From NCBI GenBank assembly GCA_946965045.2, contig OX337242.1, positions 1,984,001 to 2,048,000 on the forward strand: 64,000 nucleotides of DNA, in the 5' to 3' direction. This document shows, piece by piece, positions 1 through 9,954 of this stretch. The stretch comes from Epithemia pelagica. Taxonomy: Eukaryota; Bacillariophyta; Bacillariophyceae; Surirellales; Surirellaceae. Every line of letters begins with the position of its first letter. Within the stretch, counting starts at the first letter, position 1. The notes below the pieces were generated by a model. The model was not told where the DNA came from. It saw nothing but the letters and a program-made list of their open reading frames with translations, and ran no database searches. The position numbers and the translations under genes are program-made.

Positions 1-2
1 GA

Positions 3-1873
3 CGTGGACGCAAGGGGACCTTCCCTTATGGTATTACGCAATCTATGCATCCTACTGTTGAAGATCAGGTTCAAGACGTCCAACAAACTTCTGTAGCTGC
101 TGCAGTTGATATGAGCAGCAACGGTGAACATCCCGATTCCGAGTTCCTTCGCAAAGCCTTGGGTGGAGGTATTTTGTGCTCCAAATGTGTCCTTGGCGAA
201 GGTGGAGGTCGTAAGGGCGAAATTGGGAACCCAACCGAACTTTCCATTCTTCGTGCGGCCTACTTTGGTGATGTCGATGTGACTGCTGTCAAGGATAGTG
301 CTCCAGTGGTAGCGGAAGTTCCCTTCAGCTCAGAATACAAGTTCATGGCGACTGTGCATGAGCCGGTTGCCCAGAATGACACCTCTGACTACATGGACAA
401 GTTGATTGTACACGCCAAGGGTGCTCCTGACCGCATGATTCCACTTTGCAAGTACCAGGCCAAGAGCGGTAGCTTCAAGGAGGAAGACCTTGAACCATGT
501 GACAAGGACTACTGGATTGAGCAAATTGCGATCTTGTCGTCGCATGGTCTTCGTGTGTTGGCCTTGACCCGTGGTACACTTGAGAAGGGATCTATCAAGG
601 CCGGTGAACAGCTTGGTCCCGAGTTTGTGCAAGAACGCGGAGAGCCTTGGTTGACAATTGTTGGTCTTTGTGCTATTATGGACCCTCCTCGTCCGGAATG
701 TGTGGAAGCTATCAAGGTTGCACATGGTGCTGGAGTTCGTGTGGCCATGATTACTGGTGACCACAAGGACACGGCGCTTGCTATTGGAGGTATGCTCGGT
801 TTGTTGGACGAGGAGCATCAGGAGGCAGTGACGGGTCCTGAGATGGACGCCATGGACGATGAGGAACTCAAGGTAGCCGCCAAGAAGTACAATGTGTTTG
901 CCCGTGCTTCGCCTAAAACAAGATTCGCATTGTCAAGGCGTTGCAATCACAAGGCGATGTATGTGGTATGACCGGAGATGGTGTGAACGATGCTCCTGCG
1001 TTGAAGGCAGCTGATATGGGTGTTGCCATGGGCAAGGAAGGAACTGATGTGGCACGTGAGGCATCGGAAATGATTTTGGCGGACGATAACTTTGCTACTA
1101 TTGTGTCAGCCGTTCGCGAGGGTCGTGTTGTGTGGGACAATCTCCGCAAGGTGCTTTTGGTGAATACCCCAATCAACAACGCGCAGGGTATGTCAGTTTT
1201 GTTTGGTTTGTTGTTGGGTTTGAGTGAAACTCCTTTGTCATCAATCCAGGTGTTGTATTGTAACTTGATTTGTGCCGTGACATTGGGCTTTGTGTCGGCT
1301 GTGGAACCCGCTGAAGATGGCATCATGAACCAACCTCCACGTCGTGTGGGCAAGCGTTTGATTGGTCGGTTTTTGTTTTTGCGAATTGCGATTGGAACGA
1401 TCACTTTGGTTGCATGCACGGTTGGTTCAGTGTTCTGGACTGAGGACATGGGCTACACTTTGGAGGAAACGCGTTCTCAAGCGTTGAACGTGCTTTCTTT
1501 TGGTGCCATTGGAATTACGGCCAGTGCTCGTTTTGCCCGCAAGAGTGCATTGCACCCACGCAGTTTCCGTGGAAATGCCTTTGCTTGGTGGTCTTACGCT
1601 ATCATGGCCATGCTGCAAGTGTTTATCACGTACACTCCTGGTTTGAATGAAACCATTTTCACCATGGACCCAATGGATGGCACCCAATGGGGTATTGTGG
1701 CCTTGTTTATGGTTGTTGTCTTTATTGTGATGGAGGTTGAGAAGTCGATTCGTGGCTTCTTGACGGACCGTCAATACTACGAGGAAGACTACGAAGAAGG
1801 CGACATGATGGTTGACAATACGCCTCTTCCATCGGAAGTGAACCGTTTCGGACGCAACGAAATGGCTCACTAA
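3..1873 (+). CDS. P-type cation-transporting ATPase, 3' part, with a one-base frame break
   Basis: This is the C-terminal portion of a P2-type ion-pumping ATPase; the N-terminus and the DKTG phosphorylation site lie left of the window. Reading from base 3, the nucleotide-binding domain shows GNPTE, KGAPD, MDPPRPE and [10 protein letters not shown]. The second part shows the hinge motif [12 protein letters not shown] and then about six membrane helices (M5-M10), followed by an acidic cytosolic tail. The two parts lie in different frames: at about 911-920 the sequence reads gcctaaaaca where the family needs one more base (P-E-N-K-I-R-I-V-K). A one-base deletion or a base-calling error explains this. 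Membrane motifs such as SAVEPAEDG resemble bacterial and protist cation pumps; the ion cannot be told. The gene is either a recent pseudogene or intact with a sequencing error. Confidence 0.85.
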
Positions 1874-2460
1874 GGCTATTTCATCATATCAATCTCAGAC
1901 AGACAGGAATTTTGACAACAGCACCTCTTCTTGTCTATCAGGTGCTTCAACGCCACTAGATCAATAACAACTTATGTATAGAAGTTTTACATTTATTAGG
2001 AGTAGCATGCACTGATCTTGACATAGCGGGTGAGGTAAAAGACGTGATGGCGAATGTTCGGTTGGTTGATGAGTTTTATTCATGATGATAGGTAGATTTA
2101 CATGAACGCATGACTTGTTGTTCTTCCAAAGGTGTTTCAAATTCATTGGTCCGAATGGACTCAAAAGCTTATTGCAGCTTGTAGGCCTAGTCCTAGAGCG
2201 AAAAGTCTTCTTGGGGAAACAATGATCAAAGTATACCTAGGTACTCTCCCTCCCTGGTAGAGTTAGCATCACATAGCTCAGTCATAGCACAAACTCAAAC
2301 GTGAACCCCGCGCACCAAAGAAAATCTTTCACCACATCATATAGCAATGGGCAATGGTACTACACGAATCCGAAAGTGGAGAGGGATCACCCGCAGCGCA
2401 ACATCACGACGCAAGAAGGGCTCGGTAATTTTTCAACATTTCTGACATCCAAGCGAGACA
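1874..2460. other. intergenic, nothing recognised
   Basis: This 587-bp stretch holds the 3' flank of the ATPase and the 5' flank of the next gene. A 65-codon open frame at 2301-2498 overlaps the next start and has no recognisable content. No RNA gene or repeat was seen. Confidence 0.5.
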
Positions 2461-4335
2461 ATGAGCCAAAATCCTTGCTTGCCGAAATCATCGGTTGACC
2501 CTACTACTACTCCAATCAAAACACCACGTAATGGTCCCAGTGCCGAAAACAATGGTTGTGGATGGATGGTTTTGGGCCCAGCATCATTCATTCGTAAGTT
2601 GAATGGTTCAACCTTTCGCTTACCCTCAACATACGTAGGTGTTCGTCGAGTTCGGCCGTCGTCGAAATCGGTTCACCAAGCCCTAAAACAACAACAACAA
2701 CAACCAGATGATGCAAAGCGAAAGGCACCGCCAGCACCAGCAGACAAACCCAGGTTGACATCCAATGTGGTTTACAAAATTGTAGACCCTGAAACAGGGG
2801 AAGAGCGTCGCATGACTTCGATAGAGAAGAAGAAAGCCAAAAAATTGCGCAAACGAGAACTGCAACAATTAAGGGCAAGCGGCGACACTCAAGACAACCA
2901 CGATACTTCCAAGAATGATGATATGATTACAGATCGGTCTTCTTTGAACAAAGGTTGTAGTATCTCTGAAACAGGTGAACAACAAAGTGATCCTCTCACG
3001 ATTACGGAGGAAGACGATGAGATGGGGATGGAGATGGAGGTCATGCCAACACCAACACATAAAACAAGTTGGGATCCGAATTCAAAAGGCGACCCAAGTT
3101 TGGACTATGTGCAACTGAAGGTTAATCAGAATACCTTGGAAGAAGAATTGGCGGATCTACAGGGTCAGCGTGATGGAGTTCCTCCTGTTTGGTTGTCGAG
3201 TGCACAGGCTCACACGTTGGCCTCCGTCACGACCTTGGACCAATCCTCAAAGACAAGCTCGCTCGAGATGCGAACCATATCACAACTGCCAAAGGGAACA
3301 CATGTGGAATTGGATGAGGCTTATTCCAAGGCATGGGCGTCGGCCCTCAAACAAGAAAGCTTGCAGCCTGCCGAAACCACAAGACGAAATGAACAAGAGT
3401 GGCGGTCCATGCCCTACGAATTGGTACCTCAATTGTGGACAAGGTTCCGACCTAACACATCAACCGACTCGACTCACAGAGATCCACATGCGGAAGTACA
3501 GAACGAACAAGTTCAGGTCAGTGATGAAACTGGAAGTAACCAAAATGTTCAGACTTACCCGGCTTTTGAAAAGAGTCAAACGACAATCAAAACTACTCAA
3601 GCGTCTTCAGAAGTAGCTACAGATGACGCCTCTGTCGGAACGCCGGATGCTGTACAAAGTTCATGTAAAGGAACCAACATCACCTGCGCCAATGGAACCA
3701 CTTCACCTCATTCGAAGGAACATCTAGCCGAACAGGATGATACGTGCCCACCAATGACATCACTGACGATTCTCCCCTTTTCCTTGCGACCGCGTCGACA
3801 GATTTTGTACGATACAGCCTTGAATTGGTGCGTGGAATATCTACATCAATCCCTGGGCCTTCATGTGGCGTGTGGTGCAAAATTCGGGTGTGATATCTTG
3901 TTGTACGATGCGCCCCGGTCAGAACGGCATGCCTTTGCCGGATTGCGCGTGGAAGTCGTGGATAAAGATCGCAAAGACAACACGAGCTGTGCTTATCCCT
4001 TGCCCCGGGCGTATGATTTAAGTGGCTATGTTCGTTGTTTGAATACGGCCGGCAAGTTGGCATTACTGGCTACGGTGGTTCTTGACGATGAAGAGGATCA
4101 CCTACACGAAAGTAAACAAGAGGCATCAGAAAAGTGTACGGAAGCTGTTCAGGGAAGAGGGAAAGGAGACTCTTCTGGTTGTCGCCGTGTGGCCATTCTG
4201 GATCTGGCGCTGGTTCGAGTACGCAATGATGAGGAGGGGAAAAACAAGAAAACATCCAGAAAAACAAACAGTCGGAAACGGAAGACTTGGGAAGAACGGT
4301 ACCAGAATCTGACCAAACGTCCAGCCACCAAATAA
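2461..4335 (+). CDS. tRNA-splicing endonuclease catalytic subunit-like (Sen2/Sen34 type)
   Basis: The 624-residue protein has a long low-complexity N-terminal part (short poly-Gln, Lys-rich and acidic stretches) and a C-terminal domain that looks like the tRNA-intron endonuclease fold. The block KFGCDILLYDAPRSERHAF (about 474-492) matches the family signature (K/G)FG-D-LLYpGdP-H. The candidate triad is Tyr482, His490 and Lys532; the Tyr-His gap of 8 and His-Lys gap of 42 are close to those of Sen2-type subunits. The enzyme would cut pre-tRNA at intron borders within the SEN complex, probably in the nucleus. The start is the ATG after an upstream stop, and no intron is needed. Which subunit it is (Sen2 or Sen34) cannot be settled, and the extra 450 residues before the domain are unusual in sequence. 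Confidence 0.65.
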   Translation: MSQNPCLPKSSVDPTTTPIKTPRNGPSAENNGCGWMVLGPASFIRKLNGSTFRLPSTYVGVRRVRPSSKSVHQALKQQQQQPDDAKRKAPPAPADKPRLTSNVVYKIVDPETGEERRMTSIEKKKAKKLRKRELQQLRASGDTQDNHDTSKNDDMITDRSSLNKGCSISETGEQQSDPLTITEEDDEMGMEMEVMPTPTHKTSWDPNSKGDPSLDYVQLKVNQNTLEEELADLQGQRDGVPPVWLSSAQAHTLASVTTLDQSSKTSSLEMRTISQLPKGTHVELDEAYSKAWASALKQESLQPAETTRRNEQEWRSMPYELVPQLWTRFRPNTSTDSTHRDPHAEVQNEQVQVSDETGSNQNVQTYPAFEKSQTTIKTTQASSEVATDDASVGTPDAVQSSCKGTNITCANGTTSPHSKEHLAEQDDTCPPMTSLTILPFSLRPRRQILYDTALNWCVEYLHQSLGLHVACGAKFGCDILLYDAPRSERHAFAGLRVEVVDKDRKDNTSCAYPLPRAYDLSGYVRCLNTAGKLALLATVVLDDEEDHLHESKQEASEKCTEAVQGRGKGDSSGCRRVAILDLALVRVRNDEEGKNKKTSRKTNSRKRKTWEERYQNLTKRPATK

Positions 4336-5146
4336 GTCGACGAAGTTAGGACTGGCTCCAATGCCCATGAGGCATTCCTTACTCAATCCTAAATCAAAAC
4401 ATGGCTGTCACCATCAAGCTGAATACATCCCTTCTCTCGACTAGACACGGCTCCTTTTTTCTCTACGATTGGTTTGTTTCTACTGCATTATGATATTGAT
4501 TGAAAGTGAACCGAGACAGTCGTTGATGAAAACTGAATTGATCACAAGCATCTCAAGGAGAAAACGAGGGAAGTCGCATGAGAATGGGCACCAACAAGAG
4601 GGATAGGCACGATCCTGACTGAAAAGGTTGCCTCCACGAATCAATGACACAGCCAATCACAATATTGCACCACATAGAACGACAGTTACACAAAGCCGTA
4701 GCTGCCCATATCACCACATGGATGGCCCATAGAGCAGCCTACAAGCAAGCACCGAAGCGTGCAGGGAGAAAGCAATTGCAACACCGCAAATCCCCCATCA
4801 AAAGCCATCAACACCACCGCGATCGAGACAGGTCTCAACCAAGCGCCATTCCATTCACAGCCCCTTAACGTCAACGATCGCACAATCGCGTCCAGGCCTG
4901 CTTCTTTTTCTTCGACGATTGCTTTATTGGATGGTAGTGAAGTGAGAGAGTTGTTGACGACAACCGTATTATCAAAAGAATCTCAAAGAGAAAACCGAGT
5001 GAAGTCGCACCCAAAGGGATGAACACCATGTTTTATCAGTTCACCGTGACTGTCGCAATGGGGTAACCTTGCTCTGTCATCAGCATGATATGTCCTTCTG
5101 ATCTCTTTGTCGTGTTGAATAGTACCAAAAATTAGAAATCTCCATC
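4336..5146. repeat. intergenic region with a diverged direct duplication
   Basis: This 811-bp stretch lies between the 3' ends of convergent genes. A segment at about 4450-4620 is repeated in diverged form at about 4905-5035. Shared blocks include ctccttttttctctacgatt against cttctttttcttcgacgatt, and gagaaaacgagggaagtcgc against gagaaaaccgagtgaagtcg. No coding content or RNA gene was recognised. Confidence 0.4.
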
Positions 5147-7066
5147 TCAGCCGCTCTTGACTCGAGAGTAGAAACACCTGACAAAGATCAAACTGAACTG
5201 AAGCGCCACGCTACCGAGCATGAGAAAGACAGCAAGCGAACTGATTGCCATGTAGCCGAAATAAAAAGATCCCTGCAAAAAGCCTTCCATTGCACTGAAT
5301 TGGAAATAATAGTACAAGGAATAGAGGTAAATGAAACATCCGGTCATCCCACCGTTGATAAAAGTGGTCCACCACCATTGATGATGATCTTCATTTGCAA
5401 GTTGAAAGTACGAAAAGACAGAAGTGATAAGGGACGTCACGACGAGAAGAAGAAGAAGAAACGCCACTATGCGAAATCCAAACAATGTATAGGGCCAATG
5501 GCCCCACATCGAGGCAAAGATGTATTGAAGATCAACGTAGATGGCCGAACAGGGAAGAAATCCAGCAAAGACAAACTGAAAGGATCGGCTTGTGTACCAT
5601 GGTTTTTCTGTTGGAATCTCGCGTGTCAGTTCGTTTATTCTCTGTGGAGCTTTCAAGTCGGCAGTGCCGTACTTCTTGGCCATTACACCTCCCAAGACTG
5701 TCAGATGAAAGGCCAAAACAAGGAAAAGAGTCAGAGTCAAGATGCTGGTGAACGGCAAGGCCCTGGTTGATCCATGCGCCAACGCCACCGAGTTGGTGAA
5801 CGTGAACACCACCACAACTGGAATAGGGAACAGTGCCAGAGTAAGAGTGATGCAGTGTACCCAATTTTCCCCGTTCATTTGACGATAAAGACGAACTGCA
5901 GTGCATCCTCCCACAAAAGCACTAAGGCAATAGAGGACTACCGCGTCTGCAAGAAACGATCCGGCAGAATTCATCGGAATGACTTTGAATGCGGCCAACA
6001 TTAGGTGCAACAAAGTGGCCACCAAAAGATGATTTCCAGTTCCCACCGCCGCGCATAGCAGCATGGAGTTTTCAGGGAATCGGAAAACATCATCATGGAT
6101 GGCCTTGCCACCCGACTCTTCTTCTTCTAATGCATCATCGTTACGCTCCTTGAAAGGAGAGATTTGGAGCATAATGATGGTCAGCAACACTACCAGAAAG
6201 AGCAAGTTGACGATCGACGACCAATGGCCCTCATAGGAGTTGGAACCTGTCAATTTGGAGTCCGTGTAGCGTAGATGACGGTCCTTCCACATGAGATCGC
6301 GTTCCTCGTAAAACTCGACAGAATAAGAGAAGATGACAGTCTTTGCAACTGTGACGTTTGTAATATCGACTCGACGTTTCACATCCGTGGCTACTTTGGC
6401 CGCCACAATTTGATCCCCGTTGTATCCAAGATAAAAGTGCCGGTGAGGGAATAGATAGGTTGTACCATCATCCCACTCTCCAAGTGTCATATGTGGGCCC
6501 ACCACATCTCCAAGGTATCCCCACAGGGGAAGATCTTCCACCACCATTTCAAAGAAATAATTGTTCTGAATGGCATTCTTCAATCTGATCAAGTCAGCCG
6601 GTCGCAATTCCTTTGTACATAACAGACGCCACTCTGAATTCACGCCAAAATGAACTTCATAGGGTGTGGTTTCCCGTCGATATCCAATCAAGGACTCTCC
6701 CCATGTCAATGCCAGAGGCAAGGCTCCTTGGCGACGTCTCGTGTCATATGGAAACGGTCCCTTACTAGGCTCGTAGAGCTCGTCCGACAGTTCCACATCT
6801 TGTTCCTTGGCAATTCTGTGTTCTTCTGCCATGGTAGAATGCGTTTCACAAAACGGCATGGAATAGTAACGATAGGTTTCGGTCGGGTTATGGAATGGCA
6901 CAACCAGATTCACATCGATTGTAACTCTCTCATGGTGTTTGTAGAAATGTCCCGATGGCATACGCCGAACGGGTTGTGGTAAGTAGGTGAAAAGCCATTG
7001 TATCAACACCGAGGTTACCAAACACAATAGTAACAGCCTCAAAACGGAACAAGTGGTCATTCCCAT
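5147..7066 (-). CDS. Transmembrane 9 superfamily (nonaspanin/EMP70) protein
   Basis: This is a 639-residue membrane protein with the classic TM9SF layout: a signal peptide (about 1-25), a lumenal domain of about 250 residues with YRYYSMPFC, ELYEPSKGPF-like and VEDLPLWGYLGD segments, then nine membrane helices from about residue 275 to the end. The family works in Golgi/endosomal sorting, adhesion and membrane-protein trafficking. The open frame continues upstream from a TTG, but the first good start is the ATG at 7066, directly followed by the signal peptide. The C-terminus reads RVKSG rather than the usual KxD Golgi-retention ending, so retention may differ. A partial, broken copy lies at 9955-10548, and a structured repeat is inserted just upstream of the start. 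Confidence 0.9.
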   Translation of the reverse strand: MGMTTCSVLRLLLLCLVTSVLIQWLFTYLPQPVRRMPSGHFYKHHERVTIDVNLVVPFHNPTETYRYYSMPFCETHSTMAEEHRIAKEQDVELSDELYEPSKGPFPYDTRRRQGALPLALTWGESLIGYRRETTPYEVHFGVNSEWRLLCTKELRPADLIRLKNAIQNNYFFEMVVEDLPLWGYLGDVVGPHMTLGEWDDGTTYLFPHRHFYLGYNGDQIVAAKVATDVKRRVDITNVTVAKTVIFSYSVEFYEERDLMWKDRHLRYTDSKLTGSNSYEGHWSSIVNLLFLVVLLTIIMLQISPFKERNDDALEEEESGGKAIHDDVFRFPENSMLLCAAVGTGNHLLVATLLHLMLAAFKVIPMNSAGSFLADAVVLYCLSAFVGGCTAVRLYRQMNGENWVHCITLTLALFPIPVVVVFTFTNSVALAHGSTRALPFTSILTLTLFLVLAFHLTVLGGVMAKKYGTADLKAPQRINELTREIPTEKPWYTSRSFQFVFAGFLPCSAIYVDLQYIFASMWGHWPYTLFGFRIVAFLLLLLVVTSLITSVFSYFQLANEDHHQWWWTTFINGGMTGCFIYLYSLYYYFQFSAMEGFLQGSFYFGYMAISSLAVFLMLGSVALQFSLIFVRCFYSRVKSG

Positions 7067-7130
7067 CGTGCGCTTTGCAATCCGCAATCCAAGGATTGTC
7101 TCGCCAACGATTTCCTCAATGGAAGAATCT

Positions 7131-7308
7131 CCACATCAAAAAAAAAAAAAAAAAAAAAAAGGTACAGTCTATTTTAACGCTGCCGCGCGGACCCGCTAGG
7201 GTACCGTCGACCGACGCGCCCGGCCTAGAAAACTAGGCGAGGACTAACAGTACTTGGGGTGTAAGAAATCACGGGGAAGAAGCAGACCGAAGTACATCAG
7301 TTGTGCCT
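7131..7308 (-). mobile_element. 178-bp insertion containing a structured repeat with a 23-base A/T tract
   Basis: The broken TM9 copy at 10 kb shows the empty site (join between 10496 and 10497), so these 178 bp are an insertion. The core, 7161-7294, matches the reverse complement of 26429-26562 with a single visible mismatch. Read on the minus strand, the core ends in a run of 23 T. It contains a perfect hairpin GCCTAG-TTTT-CTAGGC and a CGTCG-GT-CGACG palindrome, and it is GC-rich. No coding potential, clear A/B-box or target-site duplication was found. It could be a SINE-like or pol III-transcribed RNA-derived element, or a non-autonomous DNA element; the class is unknown. Confidence 0.6.
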
Positions 7309-7610
7309 ACCAATGAAAATGCGGTCGCCGATATATATAATCCATGCCATTTCCGGATGGAAAAATCAGTCGCGAAAACCATCTCAAGGGATGGAAATGC
7401 TACGTCAAGCGGGACTCAATGTGGAAGGGACGACCATCAACCATCACACAAAGAAACAAAACCCCAGCGGCAACCCCTGCCTCCCTTTCCATCCCCGCCT
7501 AATTCGGGGACTAGCTTTAGGTTAACTCCCTACTCTCTAGAGGGAAGGGAAAAAAAACACGCCGACGAATACATATTCAAAAATCATTATTCATTATATT
7601 GGTATTAACA
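7309..7610. promoter_or_regulatory. divergent intergenic region with TATA-like tract
   Basis: The region separates the minus-strand TM9 gene and the plus-strand HNH-like gene. It carries a tatatataa tract near 7330, shared in shorter form with the duplicated copy near 10510. Bases 7309-7373 are homologous to 10497-10548. Confidence 0.35.
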
Positions 7611-8843
7611 ATGGCATCCCAACGACAACAACCACCCGTAATCTCAGTACCACCCCACGCATGGTCGGGGGCGAATAAGACCATCGATGAACTAATGCAG
7701 GAGAGGGATACGTTGCTAGACAGTTTGCCTTCTGGCGAGATATCGCAGCGGTTACGGGGAAAGCACTTTGCGCACATGGAGGATGTCTGGAGCAGCGAGC
7801 GTTGCCGCGTGGTTGCCCAGGATTTTAGTAGTATCAAACGGACAAGATCTCAAGGGGCACTGTATCGAAGCTGCTACAGGTACATTGACAATGAGATCAG
7901 AGATCCCGACTGGACTTCCGGTACTGCCAACCAGCAAGGTAATTCCGAGAAAGTTGATCCATTGGGTAACTTGTGTGGGCAATCTGCGCATTTGCTCTCT
8001 CATGCCAAGGTCTGCCATAGAGCTTATTCATTCCTTGCCGAAGGCGCGGTTGGAATCAACATTGATGAGTTGGATCTCGACGGTCATATGCATACAAACC
8101 GGCGGAAACTCCTGCTTGGGGTTAAGGGAGACCACCATTTTACATCATTAAAGGGTCACAAATTCAACAAAATGTACTGGAAACTACAGGGAGAGCATTT
8201 TGATTCGGATGATCCCTCCGTGTTGGTGGTGCCGCTGCTGCCTTTGGACCAAATCAAAGAGTGGGCAAAGGACGAGACACATGCGCTAGACTACGACGTA
8301 GCAGTGTTTACCTTTGGTCCACGAAAGGTAGTCGTCGCAAGTGAGACACTCGTCTATGCAAAAGGAACCTGCTCTCCACAAGAGGTGGCGCTGGCACGTG
8401 AGAATTTGACCCACTTTGTCAAGGGTATCGCCGCCCACCTTGTGTCGAAAGACGTCTTCGAATCATTGCCGACAAAATATTTCGTCCCAAGCAATCTCTC
8501 TCTACACCGATGGAAAAGCCTTGTCGATCAATTGCGAGCAAATCCGGAAATACTGATCCCGAAAAATCTTGGTACCATTCCCAATGTTCGCATTGCCAAG
8601 GCTTACATGAGCACTGGCACTTCATTACCAGATCCTTGGCTGCTCCTCGCCAAGTCTGCAATTAACTACTCGGCATCGAACAGACAAACATTGATGCCAG
8701 CTTGCCCATCGCCGGAAGAATCCGATAGTGAAGACGACAATTATGGTTTTCCAAACGAGACTAGTGGCAGGGATGAAACCATGAGTTCGCTTCCATCGGA
8801 ATTCTACCTGGGAGCATTGCACCGCGCTGGATTACGGCTGTGA
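7611..8843 (+). CDS. uncharacterised protein, possible HNH-nuclease-like domain
   Basis: This 410-residue protein is not recognised with certainty. The first true start is the ATG at 7611 (MASQRQQ); the open frame extends a few codons upstream only through a TTG. Residues 124-198 resemble HNH_2-type domains: an Ala-His pair (QSAHLLSHAK, His127), then a long insert, then an Asn...His...Phe-Asp pattern (Asn186, His196, Phe197, Asp198) followed by a hydrophobic LVVPLL strand. The rest is soluble, with an acidic Ser-rich patch near 363-385 and no signal peptide or membrane segment. If the HNH reading is right, it would be a metal-dependent nuclease-fold protein, but the pattern is loose and the role is unknown. 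Confidence 0.55.
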   Translation: MASQRQQPPVISVPPHAWSGANKTIDELMQERDTLLDSLPSGEISQRLRGKHFAHMEDVWSSERCRVVAQDFSSIKRTRSQGALYRSCYRYIDNEIRDPDWTSGTANQQGNSEKVDPLGNLCGQSAHLLSHAKVCHRAYSFLAEGAVGINIDELDLDGHMHTNRRKLLLGVKGDHHFTSLKGHKFNKMYWKLQGEHFDSDDPSVLVVPLLPLDQIKEWAKDETHALDYDVAVFTFGPRKVVVASETLVYAKGTCSPQEVALARENLTHFVKGIAAHLVSKDVFESLPTKYFVPSNLSLHRWKSLVDQLRANPEILIPKNLGTIPNVRIAKAYMSTGTSLPDPWLLLAKSAINYSASNRQTLMPACPSPEESDSEDDNYGFPNETSGRDETMSSLPSEFYLGALHRAGLRL

Positions 8844-9045
8844 AGCTCCAATCGAAGCAGAATCTATTTAGTCGTCGTAGTGTCTTTAGGACGGCACCAG
8901 GCGAATGGGAAAGGACAATTGCGATCATTACGTGACATAGTGAGTGTTTGTTGTTTGTTTGTTCCCTCTTCGTTCCTGCCTGCTGCTTGCTGTCTTTCAT
9001 CATCGAATCACATTATATACAGGTGAAAGTTCTCCTACGGTCGAG

Positions 9046-9582
9046 TATGCAACACGCAACGACGAGATTGCTTCCCAAGGTTTCGGGTAGTTTGGGTTTA
9101 TTGATTGACCTGGAACAATCCCAAGGCAGCCCATGCTTTGACATTTGACATGTTGCTGCTGTCGGCCCAAGAAATCTGGAATGATTGGTTACAAAACAAG
9201 GACGTTCCTGCCATTCCATGGCAGTCCTCCTCCTCGTCTTGGTCATCTGCTGAAGAAGCAGTTGTGACGACCAAACCGACGACTCATAATACCACCCACG
9301 ACGACGGCAAATCGGGAGGAGGACAACCCGACCCAACAACAACGGCAACAACGCAACGTCGTCCACGACCAGTGTCATTTTGTGCCGGTGGAGATATCAA
9401 ATCCTTGGCGTTGGATTGTCGAGACAACGAGACAAGTCGTCCGTATCAGGGACAAGGAATGGATGGTGTCTTGACGTCTGACTTTTTTCGACACGAATAG
9501 TATCTCTCAATTATGTCCTGTCCTTGCAACGCGCAAGATCCAAATATCGTTTTGGGATGGATTGGTCATGGGCGGTGGACGG
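9046..9582 (+). pseudogene. fragment of 3-hydroxyisobutyryl-CoA hydrolase (enoyl-CoA hydratase family)
   Basis: Three frames together give family landmarks in the correct order: GSLGLL (about 9085-9105), TWNNPKAAHALTFDM (9105-9150), SFCAGGDIKSLALD (9375-9415), SDFFRHE then SLNYVLSL, and FWDGLVMGGG (9550-9580). These match the CoA-binding and oxyanion segments of 3-hydroxyisobutyryl-CoA hydrolase (valine breakdown, mitochondria). Frame breaks are needed near 9103, near 9497 (where a TAG interrupts) and near 9540, so it cannot be expressed as such. The C-terminal half of the family is missing: homology stops abruptly where a PLC-like fragment begins. No intact parent lies in the window. Confidence 0.75.
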
Positions 9583-9954
9583 AGGCCTCGTTTTGACTCC
9601 CTCACAATGCCGCCACGGGATACATTCACGCGGGTGGTTTGTCGAAAGAAGGCGTTGCCTGGGCTTCTACGAAAAATCAAGTGGGCTCCGACTATCACAG
9701 CAATTGACAGACGGCGCCTGTGCCCTCCACGTTCGACCCAAGCTCTTGACGAATGGTATACCCTCGTCATTTGTCATCACGGGGCCGTTGGAATTCAGGC
9801 GGTGAATTTCCGCAATTTGGTGCAAGATGTAGTGCGATGGTGCGCGGAAAATGAAGAAAAAGTGGTTTTGTTGCTGACATTGGATTATGCCTACAAAGGT
9901 TCCTCGCAAAATGATGCCATGGTGTCGGCTTTGTCGGCGAACGTCTCGCAACGA
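9583..9954 (+). pseudogene. fragment of a PI-PLC X-domain-like phosphodiesterase
   Basis: Concatenating frames gives a PLC-like series: GGLVLTPS, AATGYIHAGGL (about 9612-9640), KEGVAWASTKNQVGSDYHS (about 9648-9705), QQLTDGACALHVRPKLLTNG (about 9700-9755), then CHHGAVGIQ and a VVRWCAENEEKVVLLLTL segment (to about 9890). The order and spacing fit the catalytic barrel of PI-specific phospholipase C-like proteins (QL-DG-RALDLRPK ... HHG). At least three frame breaks (near 9605, 9705 and 9752) disable it. It begins directly after the hydrolase fragment and ends directly at the TM9 fragment. Confidence 0.65.

Noticed and set aside
7161-7294. Resemblance of the structured repeat to SRP/7SL RNA (it contains ggccgggcgcg)
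   Set aside because: The match is 11 bases only; the rest of the Alu-domain sequence and the SRP loop motifs are absent. U1, U2, U5 and U6 landmarks were also looked for and not found.
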